DNA of 64,000 bases, taken from contig NZ_JAFELM010000045.1 of the NCBI RefSeq assembly GCF_016890225.1, forward strand, positions 90,134 through 154,133. The letters run 5' to 3'. The notes beneath the pieces were generated by a model that saw only the letters and a list, made by a program, of their open reading frames with translations, made no database searches and had not been told where the DNA came from. Shown piece after piece: positions 17,420-26,292 of the stretch; the stretch's first letter is position 1, and every line of letters begins with the position of its first letter. The stretch comes from Bacillus suaedaesalsae. Its GTDB lineage: Bacteria; Bacillota; Bacilli; Bacillales; SA4. The translations under genes were made by a program, and so were the position numbers.

Positions 17420-19036
17420 TTACACTTTTGTCTCAGATTGATCTATCGGCACTTGAATTTCCGTACCTTTTACAATAAACTCCAATTCCTTCTTAACACC
17501 ATACCAATTTTTATTGGTATGTGCTGCGACCCAAATTTCGTTATCGATTTGCTTAATCCAAATACGACGATGATTCCAATACATTCCTTGAATTACACCT
17601 ATCATAAAGATTGCACCACCTACTCCTAAAATCCAGAGAGTATGGTCTTTACGAACAGTAAGACCGGAAACATTTTGAGTTTCAATTCCTGCAAACTGAA
17701 TCTTATATTGATTTTCTCCAAGAGGTTCACTATTCTCTCTAATTGCTACAAAGCTAACTTCTCCATCCGGAGTATCAGGTGTGAACATTTTAAAGAAGAA
17801 TGCTGGGTTATTAGGCACCTTAGATTTAGATGCAGGAACTCCTTCTTCATCAAAATAAAAATCCGAAAAATAACTTAATACTTCTACACGATAGCCATTT
17901 CCTAAGTCATATTGATCACTTGGATTAAACAAATCTACTGTAAATGTACCGAAACCTGTCTCACTTGCTTTGTTCACTAAGTTAAAGCTCATTGTTCTTA
18001 GTTCGTTAAGTTTATAATCTACTTGATAGAGTGCATATCCTTCGTGCTTTAAAGGTTCATTTACACGAATAGGATGTGTTTTTACTTCTTTCAGCTCTGG
18101 TTCTTCGCCTGGAACATACTCTCCTTGGCGTTCATATAGAATCGAATCAGTTTGATAGTTTTTAACAACGGATCCTGTACGTTCCAACGCCTCATTAAAC
18201 ACTTCTGGATCCTTCTCTTTATCATACACTTCTAAAATAAAAGCTTCACTCTTTAAGTAATACATTCCCTCTGTGCCAGGAATTTGTTTCGTCTCTCCTT
18301 CTCTGATCCATAGTACCTCATCTGTGTACATAGCTGGTACAGCGCGGAGCATTGCCCCAATTAAGAAGATAATCAGTCCGATATGGTTAACATAAGGACC
18401 CCAACGAGAAAAACGATTTTTTTCAGCAAATAAGTGACCATTTTCTTTACGTACTTTATATCTACGCTGAATCAAGTTTGCTTCAGCTGTCGCAAAGTTT
18501 TGATTCATTTGCTGACTAGTTGATACTCCAAAAAGCTTTTGACGCTTCATAAACCCTTCATGGCGAATGACACCTTGTTTTTTCAACGCACGATAAAGGG
18601 GAACTACACGGTCAATCGAACAAATGACTAATGATATTCCTATACTCGCTACTAACAACAAATACCACCAGGAAGCATATAAATCATGAAAGCCTAGTAA
18701 ATAATATAACTTTCCTGTCCAGCCATATGTAGCCTCATAATATTCTGAAGGACTAACTGTCGGTGGTATGTACATATGCTGGGGATAAATTGTCCCAAAA
18801 GCTGATGCTATGAGTGTAATAATAATTAGCCAAACACCAACTTTAACCGAAGAGAAGAAATTCCAAATTCTGTCAATAATCGATTTTTTGTAAACTTGCG
18901 AACGTCTCGCACTTCCGTCATACCGCATATCTACTAATTTTTGATCCATTACGTCTCCAATTGGTTTACCACATGATTCACACAGTACGGTTCCATTCGG
19001 ATTAATATGACCACACTCACATTTAACGTCTTTCAT
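17420..19036 (-). CDS. resB: Cytochrome c biogenesis protein ResB
   Basis: A 538-residue membrane protein of system II cytochrome c maturation, partner of ResC. The N-terminus has a zinc-ribbon-like C-x-C (CECGH) and C-x2-C (CESCGK). Membrane helices occur near residues 65-85, 125-145 and 210-230, followed by a large extracytoplasmic domain and a last helix (about 470-490). The context resA-resB-resC is conserved. The N-terminal cysteine motif also occurs in other Bacillus ResB proteins; its role is unclear. Confidence 0.92.
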   Translation of the reverse strand: MKDVKCECGHINPNGTVLCESCGKPIGDVMDQKLVDMRYDGSARRSQVYKKSIIDRIWNFFSSVKVGVWLIIITLIASAFGTIYPQHMYIPPTVSPSEYYEATYGWTGKLYYLLGFHDLYASWWYLLLVASIGISLVICSIDRVVPLYRALKKQGVIRHEGFMKRQKLFGVSTSQQMNQNFATAEANLIQRRYKVRKENGHLFAEKNRFSRWGPYVNHIGLIIFLIGAMLRAVPAMYTDEVLWIREGETKQIPGTEGMYYLKSEAFILEVYDKEKDPEVFNEALERTGSVVKNYQTDSILYERQGEYVPGEEPELKEVKTHPIRVNEPLKHEGYALYQVDYKLNELRTMSFNLVNKASETGFGTFTVDLFNPSDQYDLGNGYRVEVLSYFSDFYFDEEGVPASKSKVPNNPAFFFKMFTPDTPDGEVSFVAIRENSEPLGENQYKIQFAGIETQNVSGLTVRKDHTLWILGVGGAIFMIGVIQGMYWNHRRIWIKQIDNEIWVAAHTNKNWYGVKKELEFIVKGTEIQVPIDQSETKV

Positions 19037-19055
19037 TCTTTCACCTACTTGTATC

Positions 19056-19577
19056 CTATGGCTTGATCATATTCATATAATCATGCACCATTTTTTCTGT
19101 CATAGAACCTGTGATGATCTTGACTACTTCTCCATCTTTGTCAATCAAAAACGTCGTTGGAATCGGACCCACGCCGTATTCATGCATGACCTGCAGTCCT
19201 TTATCAACCGGCACTGGGAATGTTAGCCCGTGTCTGTCTACAAATTTTTGTATCACAAGCGTAGGTTCATCAACATTGAGTGCTAGTACTTCTACACCTT
19301 GATCTTTAAAATATTTATATTGGTTTTTCATGTACGGCATTTCCGCTTCACACGGCTTACAGTATGTCCCCCAAAAATTAAGGAAAACTCCCTTACCTCT
19401 GTAGTCTTCTAACTCAAACTTATTCCCTTCAAGATCCTGGAGAATAAAGTTCGGTGCTGTACTACCAACACGTACTCTCTCTCTTTCAGTGAAGAAGTTA
19501 ATATACAACGTATAGACTGTAGCACCTGCTAGCAGTATTAATATACTCGTGCGTAACCAAAGCCTCTTTTGTTTCAT
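19056..19577 (-). CDS. resA: Thiol-disulfide oxidoreductase ResA
   Basis: A 173-residue thioredoxin-like protein tethered by an N-terminal helix (8-26). The active site C73-x-x-C76 is in GTYCKPCEAEM, and the cis-proline segment appears as GPIPTTFLIDKDG. ResA reduces the CXXCH cysteines of apocytochrome c outside the membrane so haem can be attached. It is first gene of resABC; the length is the same as in B. subtilis. Confidence 0.95.
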   Translation of the reverse strand: MKQKRLWLRTSILILLAGATVYTLYINFFTERERVRVGSTAPNFILQDLEGNKFELEDYRGKGVFLNFWGTYCKPCEAEMPYMKNQYKYFKDQGVEVLALNVDEPTLVIQKFVDRHGLTFPVPVDKGLQVMHEYGVGPIPTTFLIDKDGEVVKIITGSMTEKMVHDYMNMIKP

Positions 19578-19723
19578 AAGCTCTCTCTCCTTGTTTGTTG
19601 GAAGAAAAGAACAGTATTTTCACCATTCCTATATAGTCATACCCTATTATTATAGCATCCTAAAATGATGCTACAAAAATAAGAATATGAATCTTATGTG
19701 ACATTCTTAGTCGTGTTAACCTT

Positions 19724-20449
19724 TTATTTACTAGCTTGAGATTGAGCACGTAGTTGCTTTACTTCATGAGGAGTTAATTCTCTTGATTCACCTGGCTTAA
19801 GCCCATGAACCGTTAAAAAGCCATAACGTTCACGTTTTAGCTTCATTACTGGACATCCAATTGCCTCAAACATCCTTCTCACTTGTCTATTACGGCCTTC
19901 ATGGATGATGATTTGTATAATTGATGTGTTTTTCTTTTTATCTAAAGTTATTAATTTTGTTTTAGCCGGTGCGGTTAAGCCATCTTCAAGACGGATTCCT
20001 CTGTCTAATAGCTTTAACTGCTCTCTAGTTGGAATTCCTTTTACTTTCGCAATATACACCTTATCTACTTCGTGCTTTGGATGCATAAGGAGATTAGCAA
20101 AATCTCCGTCATTCGTTAATAGAAGTACACCAGATGTATCATAATCTAAGCGTCCAATTGGATAGATACGTTCTTTTATTAAAGGAAAAAAATCTGTAAC
20201 AACCTTTCTTCCTTTATCATCAGAAACGGCTGATATCACGCCTGTTGGCTTATATAATAAGAAATATACTGGCTCTTCTCTTTCAAGAGGAATACCATTT
20301 ACTTCAATCTTGTTATTAGAAGAAACTTTAGTTCCAAGTTCTTTAACTACCTTTCCATCCACTGTCACTCTTCCTTCAAGTATAAGCTCTTCAGCCTTTC
20401 TTCTCGATGCAACACCTGCTTGTGCAATTACCTTTTGTAAACGTTCCAT
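19724..20449 (-). CDS. rluB: Ribosomal large-subunit pseudouridine synthase B
   Basis: A 241-residue RsuA/RluB-type pseudouridine synthase. An N-terminal S4 RNA-binding domain (1-60) precedes the catalytic domain, with the invariant aspartate in GRLDYDTSGVLLLTNDGD and the later GRNRQVRRMFEAIG. It modifies 23S rRNA near the peptidyl-transferase centre. It lies between spmB and resA as in B. subtilis (ypuL), upstream of the res genes. Confidence 0.92.
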   Translation of the reverse strand: MERLQKVIAQAGVASRRKAEELILEGRVTVDGKVVKELGTKVSSNNKIEVNGIPLEREEPVYFLLYKPTGVISAVSDDKGRKVVTDFFPLIKERIYPIGRLDYDTSGVLLLTNDGDFANLLMHPKHEVDKVYIAKVKGIPTREQLKLLDRGIRLEDGLTAPAKTKLITLDKKKNTSIIQIIIHEGRNRQVRRMFEAIGCPVMKLKRERYGFLTVHGLKPGESRELTPHEVKQLRAQSQASK

Positions 20450-20518
20450 TTCTTTTTCACCTCACACTACATATTATCTTGTCCACACTTAATACACAAG
20501 AATCATATTTTGGGACAG

Positions 20519-20546
20519 AAAAAAGCCCGTGAGGAATCACGAGCTT
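20519..20546 (-). terminator. Terminator of dacB-spmA-spmB
   Basis: Minus-strand stem AAGCTCGTGA / TCACGGGCTT with a 4-base loop, followed by six T residues, 15 bases after the spmB stop. Confidence 0.8.
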
Positions 20547-20560
20547 GAATAACGATCAAA

Positions 20561-21091
20561 TTATGCAAAGACTAATGTACAAACAACAATTGCAGCTACG
20601 ATTCCAACTACATCTGCAAGTAAACCAATTTTCAGGGCATCTCCCATTTTTTTTATGCCAACTGCACCAAAATAAACAGTTAATACGTAAAATGTTGTGT
20701 CTGTACTTCCTTGTAGAGTAGATGCAAGCCTACCGATAAAAGAATCTGGTCCGTAGGTACTTATTATATCACTCGTCATCCCTAGAGCAGCAGTTCCAGA
20801 GATTGGCCTGATTAGAGCTAAAGGTACAATATCTACTGGGACACCAATCATGTCAAAGAAAGGCTTGATCAATCCAGTAAAAAATTCCATTGCCCCAGAT
20901 GCACGAAAGATGGATATGGCTACTAACATCCCTACTAAATAAGGAATGATTGAAAAAGCAATTGTAATTCCCTCTTTTCCACCTTCAACAAAGCTCTCAT
21001 AAGTAGGTACTTTTTTGATTGTTCCATAAACGAGTACAAAGCCTATAATAATAGGGATTAACCATAACGATATAGCTGATATAATAGTCAT
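20561..21091 (-). CDS. spmB: Spore maturation protein B
   Basis: A 176-residue membrane protein of the nucleoside-recognition (Gate) family. It has several hydrophobic helices and the conserved segment IRPISGTAALGM with the following Ser/Gly-rich stretch. In B. subtilis it is made in the mother cell with SpmA and DacB and is needed for full spore-core dehydration. Its start overlaps the spmA stop by 4 bases (ATGA), so they are translationally coupled. Transport substrate unknown. Confidence 0.92.
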   Translation of the reverse strand: MTIISAISLWLIPIIIGFVLVYGTIKKVPTYESFVEGGKEGITIAFSIIPYLVGMLVAISIFRASGAMEFFTGLIKPFFDMIGVPVDIVPLALIRPISGTAALGMTSDIISTYGPDSFIGRLASTLQGSTDTTFYVLTVYFGAVGIKKMGDALKIGLLADVVGIVAAIVVCTLVFA

Positions 21092-21687
21092 TTACGATTA
21101 TCCCCTTTCTTTGTTCTCTTATGATAATAATAGCGGTCAATCATTACGGCTCCAATCGTTGAGAGAAACGTAGCAATAAGGGTTGTTCCAACAATTTCTG
21201 TTGGGCTTGCGGAATCATATTGCATTCGAATCGCAATAACCGTCGTTGGAATGAGTGTTAAACTAGATGTATTTATCGCTAGAAAGGTAATCATGGATCG
21301 ACTAGCAGAATCTTTGCCACCATTTAATTCCTTCAACTGTTCCATTGCCTTAATCCCCATAGGAGTTGCCGCATTACCTAAACCAAACATATTGGCAATC
21401 ATATTGGACAAAATATACCCCATTGCTGGATGATTATTTGGCACTTCAGGAAATAATCTACTCACAATCGGCCTAAACAATTTAGCAAGCGCCTCTAATA
21501 ATCCTGCATTTTGAGCAATTCTCATTAAACCAAGCCAAAAGACAAGGATACTAATAAGTCCGATACAAATCGTAACAGCTTCCGCTGCTCCAGTGAACAC
21601 AGCCTCATTTATTTGTTTCATCGTTCCGTTAATCATCGCGAAAATGATTCCTATAATCGCTAAACCAACCCAAATGATATTAACCAT
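21088..21687 (-). CDS. spmA: Spore maturation protein A
   Basis: A 199-residue membrane protein of the same Gate family as SpmB, with about five hydrophobic segments and the motif NMIANMFGLGNAATPMG. It is coupled to dacB upstream (8-base overlap) and spmB downstream (4-base overlap). Mutants in B. subtilis make poorly dehydrated, heat-sensitive spores. Confidence 0.92.
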   Translation of the reverse strand: MVNIIWVGLAIIGIIFAMINGTMKQINEAVFTGAAEAVTICIGLISILVFWLGLMRIAQNAGLLEALAKLFRPIVSRLFPEVPNNHPAMGYILSNMIANMFGLGNAATPMGIKAMEQLKELNGGKDSASRSMITFLAINTSSLTLIPTTVIAIRMQYDSASPTEIVGTTLIATFLSTIGAVMIDRYYYHKRTKKGDNRK

Positions 21688-22834
21688 GGCTGGCTAAACC
21701 CATAAACGTAAAGAATAGGTTTTTAAATATATCCAGGAACGATTCCTTTGGAGGTGGCATATTTTCTGTTTCAAAGAAGATAGACTGTTCCCCTATAACG
21801 GAGTCACCTAAATATATGAATGCTTTTCCAACTGGTACCGGTATATCTTCTGGAGATTTCCATGATTCTTTGGCTGTTAATAAATTTATTTTCACCTTAA
21901 ATTTACTCTCTTCACCCTTTAAAACCGGATATGAGAAGTCATGATTGTAATACACTTTATTTTTATAAAACGGATCTTTAATTTTCGAAATTACTCCTTT
22001 ATCCAACACTTTAACAAGCTCGTAGTTTTTAAAGGTGTAATCAAACATTGCAATGTGATCATTCCAGTCACCTGGTGCATTTAATGTAACTGCGATTAAA
22101 TTCATTCCATCTTTTGAAGCAGTCGATACTAACGTACGTTTTGCACGTTTCGTGTATCCTGTTTTCCCACCAGTTGAATATTTATATAACCCTGTTACAA
22201 GTTTGTTTTTGTTTTTCCAAACACGATCCCACTTCCCTTCTGGATGTGGAGCCCTATGCACTTTCGTCCCTGCAATTTCTTCGTACTCTTTATTCAGCAT
22301 CGCATATCTAGTGAGAATCGCCATGTCATATGCTGATGAATAATGATCTTCATGTGTATCAAGACCGTGTGGATTTCGGAAATTTGTGTTCTTCATTCCT
22401 ATTTCTTCAGCCTTTTGATTCATCAAATAAGAAAAACCTTCAACACTGCCACCAACGTGTTCAGCAATTGCAACAGCAGAATCATTACCAGATCTCAGCA
22501 TTAATCCATACACGAGGTCACGAAGCTTAATTTTCTCACCGGCAATTAAGTATAAAGAAGATCCCTCTGTTCCCTCTGCATTTTTACTTACTGTAACGGT
22601 CTCATCCATTTTTCCTGACTCTACTGCAAGAATAGCGGTCATGATTTTCGTAATACTTGCAATTCTTCTTTTTTCATGTTCATGTTTCCCAAATATTACT
22701 CTTCCTGACTCTTGTTCAATTAATACTGCTGCATTTGCACTTACACCTGGTGCTGCCATCGCTTTGTTTGCTGGTATGATTGATATTAAAATTGTCATAA
22801 GCAGTATGTATATGAGCGATGATTGTATCCTCAT
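21680..22834 (-). CDS. dacB: Sporulation D-alanyl-D-alanine carboxypeptidase DacB (PBP5*)
   Basis: A 384-residue low-molecular-weight penicillin-binding protein. A signal peptide (1-27) is followed by active-site S60-x-x-K63 (ASITK), SGN at 115-117 and KTG at 224-226 (GGKTGYTK). It trims stem peptides of spore cortex peptidoglycan and lowers cross-linking. It is first in dacB-spmA-spmB, transcribed in B. subtilis by mother-cell sigma-E. A C-terminal amphipathic tail (FLDIFKNLFFTFMG) is present as in membrane-tethered PBP5 enzymes. Confidence 0.93.
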   Translation of the reverse strand: MRIQSSLIYILLMTILISIIPANKAMAAPGVSANAAVLIEQESGRVIFGKHEHEKRRIASITKIMTAILAVESGKMDETVTVSKNAEGTEGSSLYLIAGEKIKLRDLVYGLMLRSGNDSAVAIAEHVGGSVEGFSYLMNQKAEEIGMKNTNFRNPHGLDTHEDHYSSAYDMAILTRYAMLNKEYEEIAGTKVHRAPHPEGKWDRVWKNKNKLVTGLYKYSTGGKTGYTKRAKRTLVSTASKDGMNLIAVTLNAPGDWNDHIAMFDYTFKNYELVKVLDKGVISKIKDPFYKNKVYYNHDFSYPVLKGEESKFKVKINLLTAKESWKSPEDIPVPVGKAFIYLGDSVIGEQSIFFETENMPPPKESFLDIFKNLFFTFMGLASHG

Positions 22835-22950
22835 TATGTATTCCCCCGCTTCTATTCCATGTTTTGTACAAGTTTATGCACGACATGTCCACTTATGAAT
22901 GAAAAAAACATTTTCATCCTATTACTGGGGAGATTTTTTCTTTCTTTACT

Positions 22951-23118
22951 AAGGGCTCTTTTCGTAAACATTTTTGATCTTGATTTAATTCTCACATCTT
23001 TATGGATCATTACAGGTGAAACATCCATTATCTTTGACGAAAAGATGCCCGAAAACCTTACTTATTATGTGTTTCTAGATTTGTTCGATAAACAAAAATC
23101 TATGAGAAAACAGCCTTA
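22951..23118. repeat. MITE-like element A with terminal inverted repeats
   Basis: Lies within the 500-base gap between dacB and the superoxide dismutase gene. The ends are imperfect inverted repeats of about 26 bases: AAGGGCTCTTTTCGTAAACA on the left, and on the right (read on the minus strand) AAGGCTGTTTTCTCATAGAT. The same terminal sequence bounds the elements at 25239-25482 and 57305-57466. The interior has no convincing gene. Confidence 0.5.
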
Positions 23119-23126
23119 ATAAAGAA

Positions 23127-23201
23127 CTAAAGGCTCATGGCGCACCGTTTAGCTTCATGCACAGCAAATGTTCCGGAGAGAATAAAATGGAGCACTTCCA
23201 T
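23127..23201 (-). CDS. Possible 24-residue small protein
   Basis: An ATG at 23201 follows an unusually strong Shine-Dalgarno (AGGAGGGAGGAAA then ATG) and opens a 24-codon frame downstream of the superoxide dismutase gene on the same strand. The predicted peptide (beginning MEVLHFILSGTF) is not recognised. Its only support is the ribosome-binding site, so it may be spurious. Confidence 0.22.
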   Translation of the reverse strand: MEVLHFILSGTFAVHEAKRCAMSL

Positions 23202-23335
23202 TTTCCTCCCTCCTGGTTATTTGACATCAGGTGGGCTTGGAGCTGGAACTGGATTCCAACGACCCATAAGTTATATTTTTTATCATTTCTTAATCAAATA
23301 TAAAGCGATTGTTATCTGCCGCATACTATATTCCC

Positions 23336-24235
23336 TTAATAAGAATCCCACTTTAATTTATAGGCTACCTCAAATCGATTCTCTACTTCCTCCCAATTAA
23401 CGATGTTCCACCAATTGTTAATATACTTATCTTTGGCTGTTTTATATTGAAGATAATAGGCATGTTCCCATACATCTAAAACGAGTAATGGTATGGTGTC
23501 CCATTGGGTCATCAGTTGGTGTTTTTCAGTTTGTAGAATCTCTAACCGCTGAGCACGTGGTGACCAAACTAATAATGACCAGCCTACACCTTCCACTTTT
23601 TTAGCCGCCTCTGTAAAGTGTTCTTTGAATTGATTAAAGCTACCAAAGTCTTTCTGAATTTGAGATGCTAATCCGCCACTTGGAAGTCCCCCGCCATTTG
23701 GCTTCATGACGTTCCAAAAAATCGTGTTTAAATAATGACCAGAACCGTGGAAAGCCGCTTCTCTCTCCCAGTGCTTTAATAAGTCATAATTACTGGTTGC
23801 ACGCGATTTTTCCATCATCTTTTCAGCTTTGTTCAAACCGTCCACATAGCTTTTATGGTGTATATCATGATGTAATCGCATTATTTCTTCAGAAATGTAA
23901 GGCTCTAACGCATTGTAAGGATAAGGTAAAGGCGGCAACGTATGTCCACCGATAGGAACACGTTTATGTGTTTTTATTCTTTCACTTCCTAGATCAAAAA
24001 CAATTTGTGAGAAGGAAAAAATCTCATTTGCTGTTCTTTGACATTCTGAAACTTCTTCTACCGTAATTGGTCGATTTGTTACAACATCTTCTAACTTGTT
24101 TAAAAAAACAATAAGTTCCGTATGAAGATGTTTTTCATCCTCAGATCTCAAGCCATCTCGTTCTAAAATAGATAATACGGAAGTCACCCAGTTACTTACA
24201 TCGTATAAGTACTTTTCAATCCCTTTGATATCCAT
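23336..24235 (-). CDS. Fe/Mn superoxide dismutase with N-terminal extension
   Basis: A 299-residue protein. The C-terminal 200 residues are a Fe/Mn superoxide dismutase: metal ligands are expected in the histidine cluster RLHHDIHHKSYVDGLN, in HGSGHYLNTIFW, and in VLDVWEHAYYLQY. It disproportionates superoxide in the cytoplasm. The first about 95 residues are an extra charged helical domain absent from standard 200-residue SodA. B. subtilis SodF (281 residues) has a similar plan. It is divergent from the DUF2935 gene. Metal preference cannot be read from the sequence. Confidence 0.88.
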   Translation of the reverse strand: MDIKGIEKYLYDVSNWVTSVLSILERDGLRSEDEKHLHTELIVFLNKLEDVVTNRPITVEEVSECQRTANEIFSFSQIVFDLGSERIKTHKRVPIGGHTLPPLPYPYNALEPYISEEIMRLHHDIHHKSYVDGLNKAEKMMEKSRATSNYDLLKHWEREAAFHGSGHYLNTIFWNVMKPNGGGLPSGGLASQIQKDFGSFNQFKEHFTEAAKKVEGVGWSLLVWSPRAQRLEILQTEKHQLMTQWDTIPLLVLDVWEHAYYLQYKTAKDKYINNWWNIVNWEEVENRFEVAYKLKWDSY

Positions 24236-24373
24236 CCTATTCCTCCTCCACTTTTATCACGCTTTTATCGTATGAAGAAATAGGATGGTAAGTGCTTTTA
24301 CCTATTGAAGATGTACATACATTTTCTGTCATCTTTACTCATAAGTATTATTGGAAGGAGGAGGGTTACTCTC

Positions 24374-25183
24374 TTGAGAACATACAAAGACTCCGCGTTA
24401 TTCGAGCTTCATTTTTGGTTACAGGTGCTTGGCGATCATGGTAGATTTTTAAGTGAATCATTAGCCCCGAAAGAAAAAGAATTTATTAACCAAGCAAATA
24501 ATTTTACTCGTGCCTTTGACGAACTATTAATACGGTCCAAACGAAATGTAACGGATGAAGAACTTGCAAGATTACTTCAAGAAGCTTACCAATCAAGTTT
24601 AGAAATACGGAAACTGAAGTTAACCCTATTAGAGAAGTTACTGTTGAAAGAAGTAACAATTGCTTTACCACCGACGTTTATAAACCACATGGTGAATGAA
24701 GTGGAAGAATTTATAAGATTATTAAAATACTATCTGGAAAATAAAGTACCACCTATTGAACATCCTCTCCATCATGATTTGCTATGGCTTATCGATGCTG
24801 CCGGTCATGCAGGAGCTATTAACGATCGACTGGATCATACAGAAAAAGATTTAAAATTAAAGAGTTCGATATTTACGAAACAGTTTGAAGAGTTCTATTT
24901 AAAAGCAATTGAAATGGCTGGTTATTTAAGGACAAATTTATCTACTTTTCCTGCTTTAGCTCGTTTCCATCATCAAATTGATTTAGAAATGACCATTTTT
25001 AAGGCGTTTTTACGTGAGATTGAAGAATTAGAATTATCTAAGCAAACGCTAAGTATATTATCCCCTTTAATGGCCGATCACATGGCAAGAGAAGAGTGCT
25101 ATTACTTAACAAAATTAGCAGAGTCAACAGAGGTCGTAAGAGACCCGAATTGCGATCCAACGAAACCTAGAACAAAATCATAA
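24374..25183 (+). CDS. DUF2935 family protein
   Basis: A 269-residue soluble, helix-rich protein of the DUF2935 family, common in Bacillaceae. Conserved His/Glu pairs stand in ALFELHFWLQVLGDHGRF near the N-terminus, in HPLHHDLLWLIDAAGHAG and HHQIDLEMTIFKAFL in the middle, and in LMADHMAREECYYL near the end. These suggest two ferritin-like or hemerythrin-like metal-binding four-helix bundles; metal binding is an inference. The TTG at 24374 is chosen because GGAGGAGG lies 9 bases upstream; a longer in-frame start at 24305 would put that site inside the gene. Confidence 0.8.
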   Translation: MRTYKDSALFELHFWLQVLGDHGRFLSESLAPKEKEFINQANNFTRAFDELLIRSKRNVTDEELARLLQEAYQSSLEIRKLKLTLLEKLLLKEVTIALPPTFINHMVNEVEEFIRLLKYYLENKVPPIEHPLHHDLLWLIDAAGHAGAINDRLDHTEKDLKLKSSIFTKQFEEFYLKAIEMAGYLRTNLSTFPALARFHHQIDLEMTIFKAFLREIEELELSKQTLSILSPLMADHMAREECYYLTKLAESTEVVRDPNCDPTKPRTKS

Positions 25184-25187
25184 GAAA

Positions 25188-25238
25188 AGAGGCTACCTAA
25201 AGTCAGGAATAGATGACTTTTGGGCAGCCTTGTTTTTC
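25188..25238 (+). terminator. Terminator of the DUF2935 gene
   Basis: A long imperfect stem (AGGCTACCTAAAGTCA with TGACTTTTGGGCAGCCT) followed by TTGTTTTT, just after the DUF2935 stop codon. Confidence 0.7.
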
Positions 25239-25482
25239 TAATAGGCTGTTTTCGCATACTTTGTTGCTATTTTTACAAAAAAAGAATTTATTTTAGGTCC
25301 GTTGATTTCCGCTTCAGGCACACGCTTTCCGCGGGGAGGGACGTGAGCCTCCTCGGCTTCGCCTGTGGGGTCTCACGATTCCCTCTATCTCCCGCAGGAG
25401 TCGAGTGCCTTCCGCTCCAATCAACTCAATGTTTTAGCAGAGCTATCCAAATAGCAACAATCTTTACGAAAAGAGCCTTCTA
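25239..25482. repeat. MITE-like element B enclosing a GC-rich hairpin
   Basis: Fills most of the 580-base gap between the DUF2935 gene and ypuI. The left end TAATAGGCTGTTTTCGCATA (continuing to about 25273) is an imperfect inverted copy of the right end (25449-25482; minus-strand reading TAGAAGGCTCTTTTCGTAAA). Both ends finish with TTGTTGCTATT. Inside lies the GC-rich hairpin at 25301-25425. No coding region was seen; 25483-25656 shows nothing recognisable. Confidence 0.6.
25301..25425. repeat. Dispersed GC-rich hairpin repeat, copy 1
   Basis: A 125-base nested palindrome. GTTGATT (25301-25307) pairs with AATCAAC (25419-25425), GGCAC (25317-25321) with GTGCC (25405-25409), GCGGG (25331-25335) with CCCGC (25391-25395), GAGGGA (25336-25341) with TCCCTC (25380-25385), and CGTGAG (25342-25347) with CTCACG (25372-25377). 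A second copy lies at 51149-51241 with compensatory changes in three of these stems. Confidence 0.75.
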
Positions 25483-25656
25483 ATAAGTAATTTATTGTAA
25501 TTTTATAAATGATCTCTGTGCCCTTCGGCTCCATTACTCTATGTAGTAGTTAGTAGAATACTATAAAAAAGTAGTACGAAAAGAAACAATTCAAAAAAAA
25601 CGTCCTTTTTGATATTAATTCACCACAACCAAATAACCATTTTATTACAAAAACAA

Positions 25657-25707
25657 CAAAAAAAGTTGACTCTAAAAGGTCGTCATTTAACGACCTTGTG
25701 AGTCAAC
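25657..25707 (-). terminator. Terminator of ypuI
   Basis: On the minus strand, GTTGACTC / GAGTCAAC encloses an inner stem AAGGTCGT / ACGACCTT and is followed by seven T residues, about 55 bases after the ypuI stop. Confidence 0.75.
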
Positions 25708-25763
25708 CTCTTTCTATTAAGCAACTTCACTTAAATTATTGTTTACAGAACATAAGCCTTCTA

Positions 25764-26252
25764 CTATGACTGCATCATCTTTGTACGATAATCTGTCTCG
25801 TAATATTCTAATTCTTCACGAACCGCCTGGAATCGTCCTTCTAGCTTTGAGAATAGATTCTTTACTGATTCTGGAGTTTCTTCTTTAAATTTTATTGCAT
25901 TTTTACCTGTATAGGCCGAGCGACTATTTTCAAACCATGTATCATTTTTCGGAGAGAAAAACTCTTCAATGCATTGATGATAAATTTTATAAAGCGTCTG
26001 TTCTGCTGTTGACTTACGGAATGTAGAATTACGCATAATAACAGAACAAGCATCAAGTCCTTCTGAACAAAACACTTCTAAACGACGAAGACCTGATAGC
26101 AGTTGTTTATAATATTCTTCATTTTCCTCTAATCCTTCTTTTTTCATAGATGATAGAGTCGCTTCGTTTAGATAATCAGAGATTAGGAAGACCGTTTCTT
26201 TTAAAAATCCTTCTACTTGTTGGACCTGAGTTTGGACGATATCATTCCCCAT
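25764..26252 (-). CDS. ypuI: YpuI family protein (DUF3907)
   Basis: A 162-residue cytoplasmic protein of the YpuI family, located between scpAB and dacB as in B. subtilis (179 residues there). It is predicted to be mostly helical, with conserved acidic and aromatic residues such as CIEEFFSPKNDTWFENSRSA. No catalytic motif or transmembrane segment was found. Function unknown. Confidence 0.8.
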   Translation of the reverse strand: MGNDIVQTQVQQVEGFLKETVFLISDYLNEATLSSMKKEGLEENEEYYKQLLSGLRRLEVFCSEGLDACSVIMRNSTFRKSTAEQTLYKIYHQCIEEFFSPKNDTWFENSRSAYTGKNAIKFKEETPESVKNLFSKLEGRFQAVREELEYYETDYRTKMMQS

Positions 26253-26292
26253 GTTGTTCTCCTCCCGAATATCTACTTATCAATATGTATGT

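Noticed and set aside
22823..23119. A 98-codon plus-strand frame between dacB and the superoxide dismutase gene
   Set aside because: It spans the dacB start and a MITE-like repeat, has no ribosome-binding site, and composition is not gene-like.
25183..25763. Possible CRISPR or non-coding RNA gene in the long gap
   Set aside because: There are no regularly spaced direct repeats; the structure is explained by nested inverted repeats and terminators.
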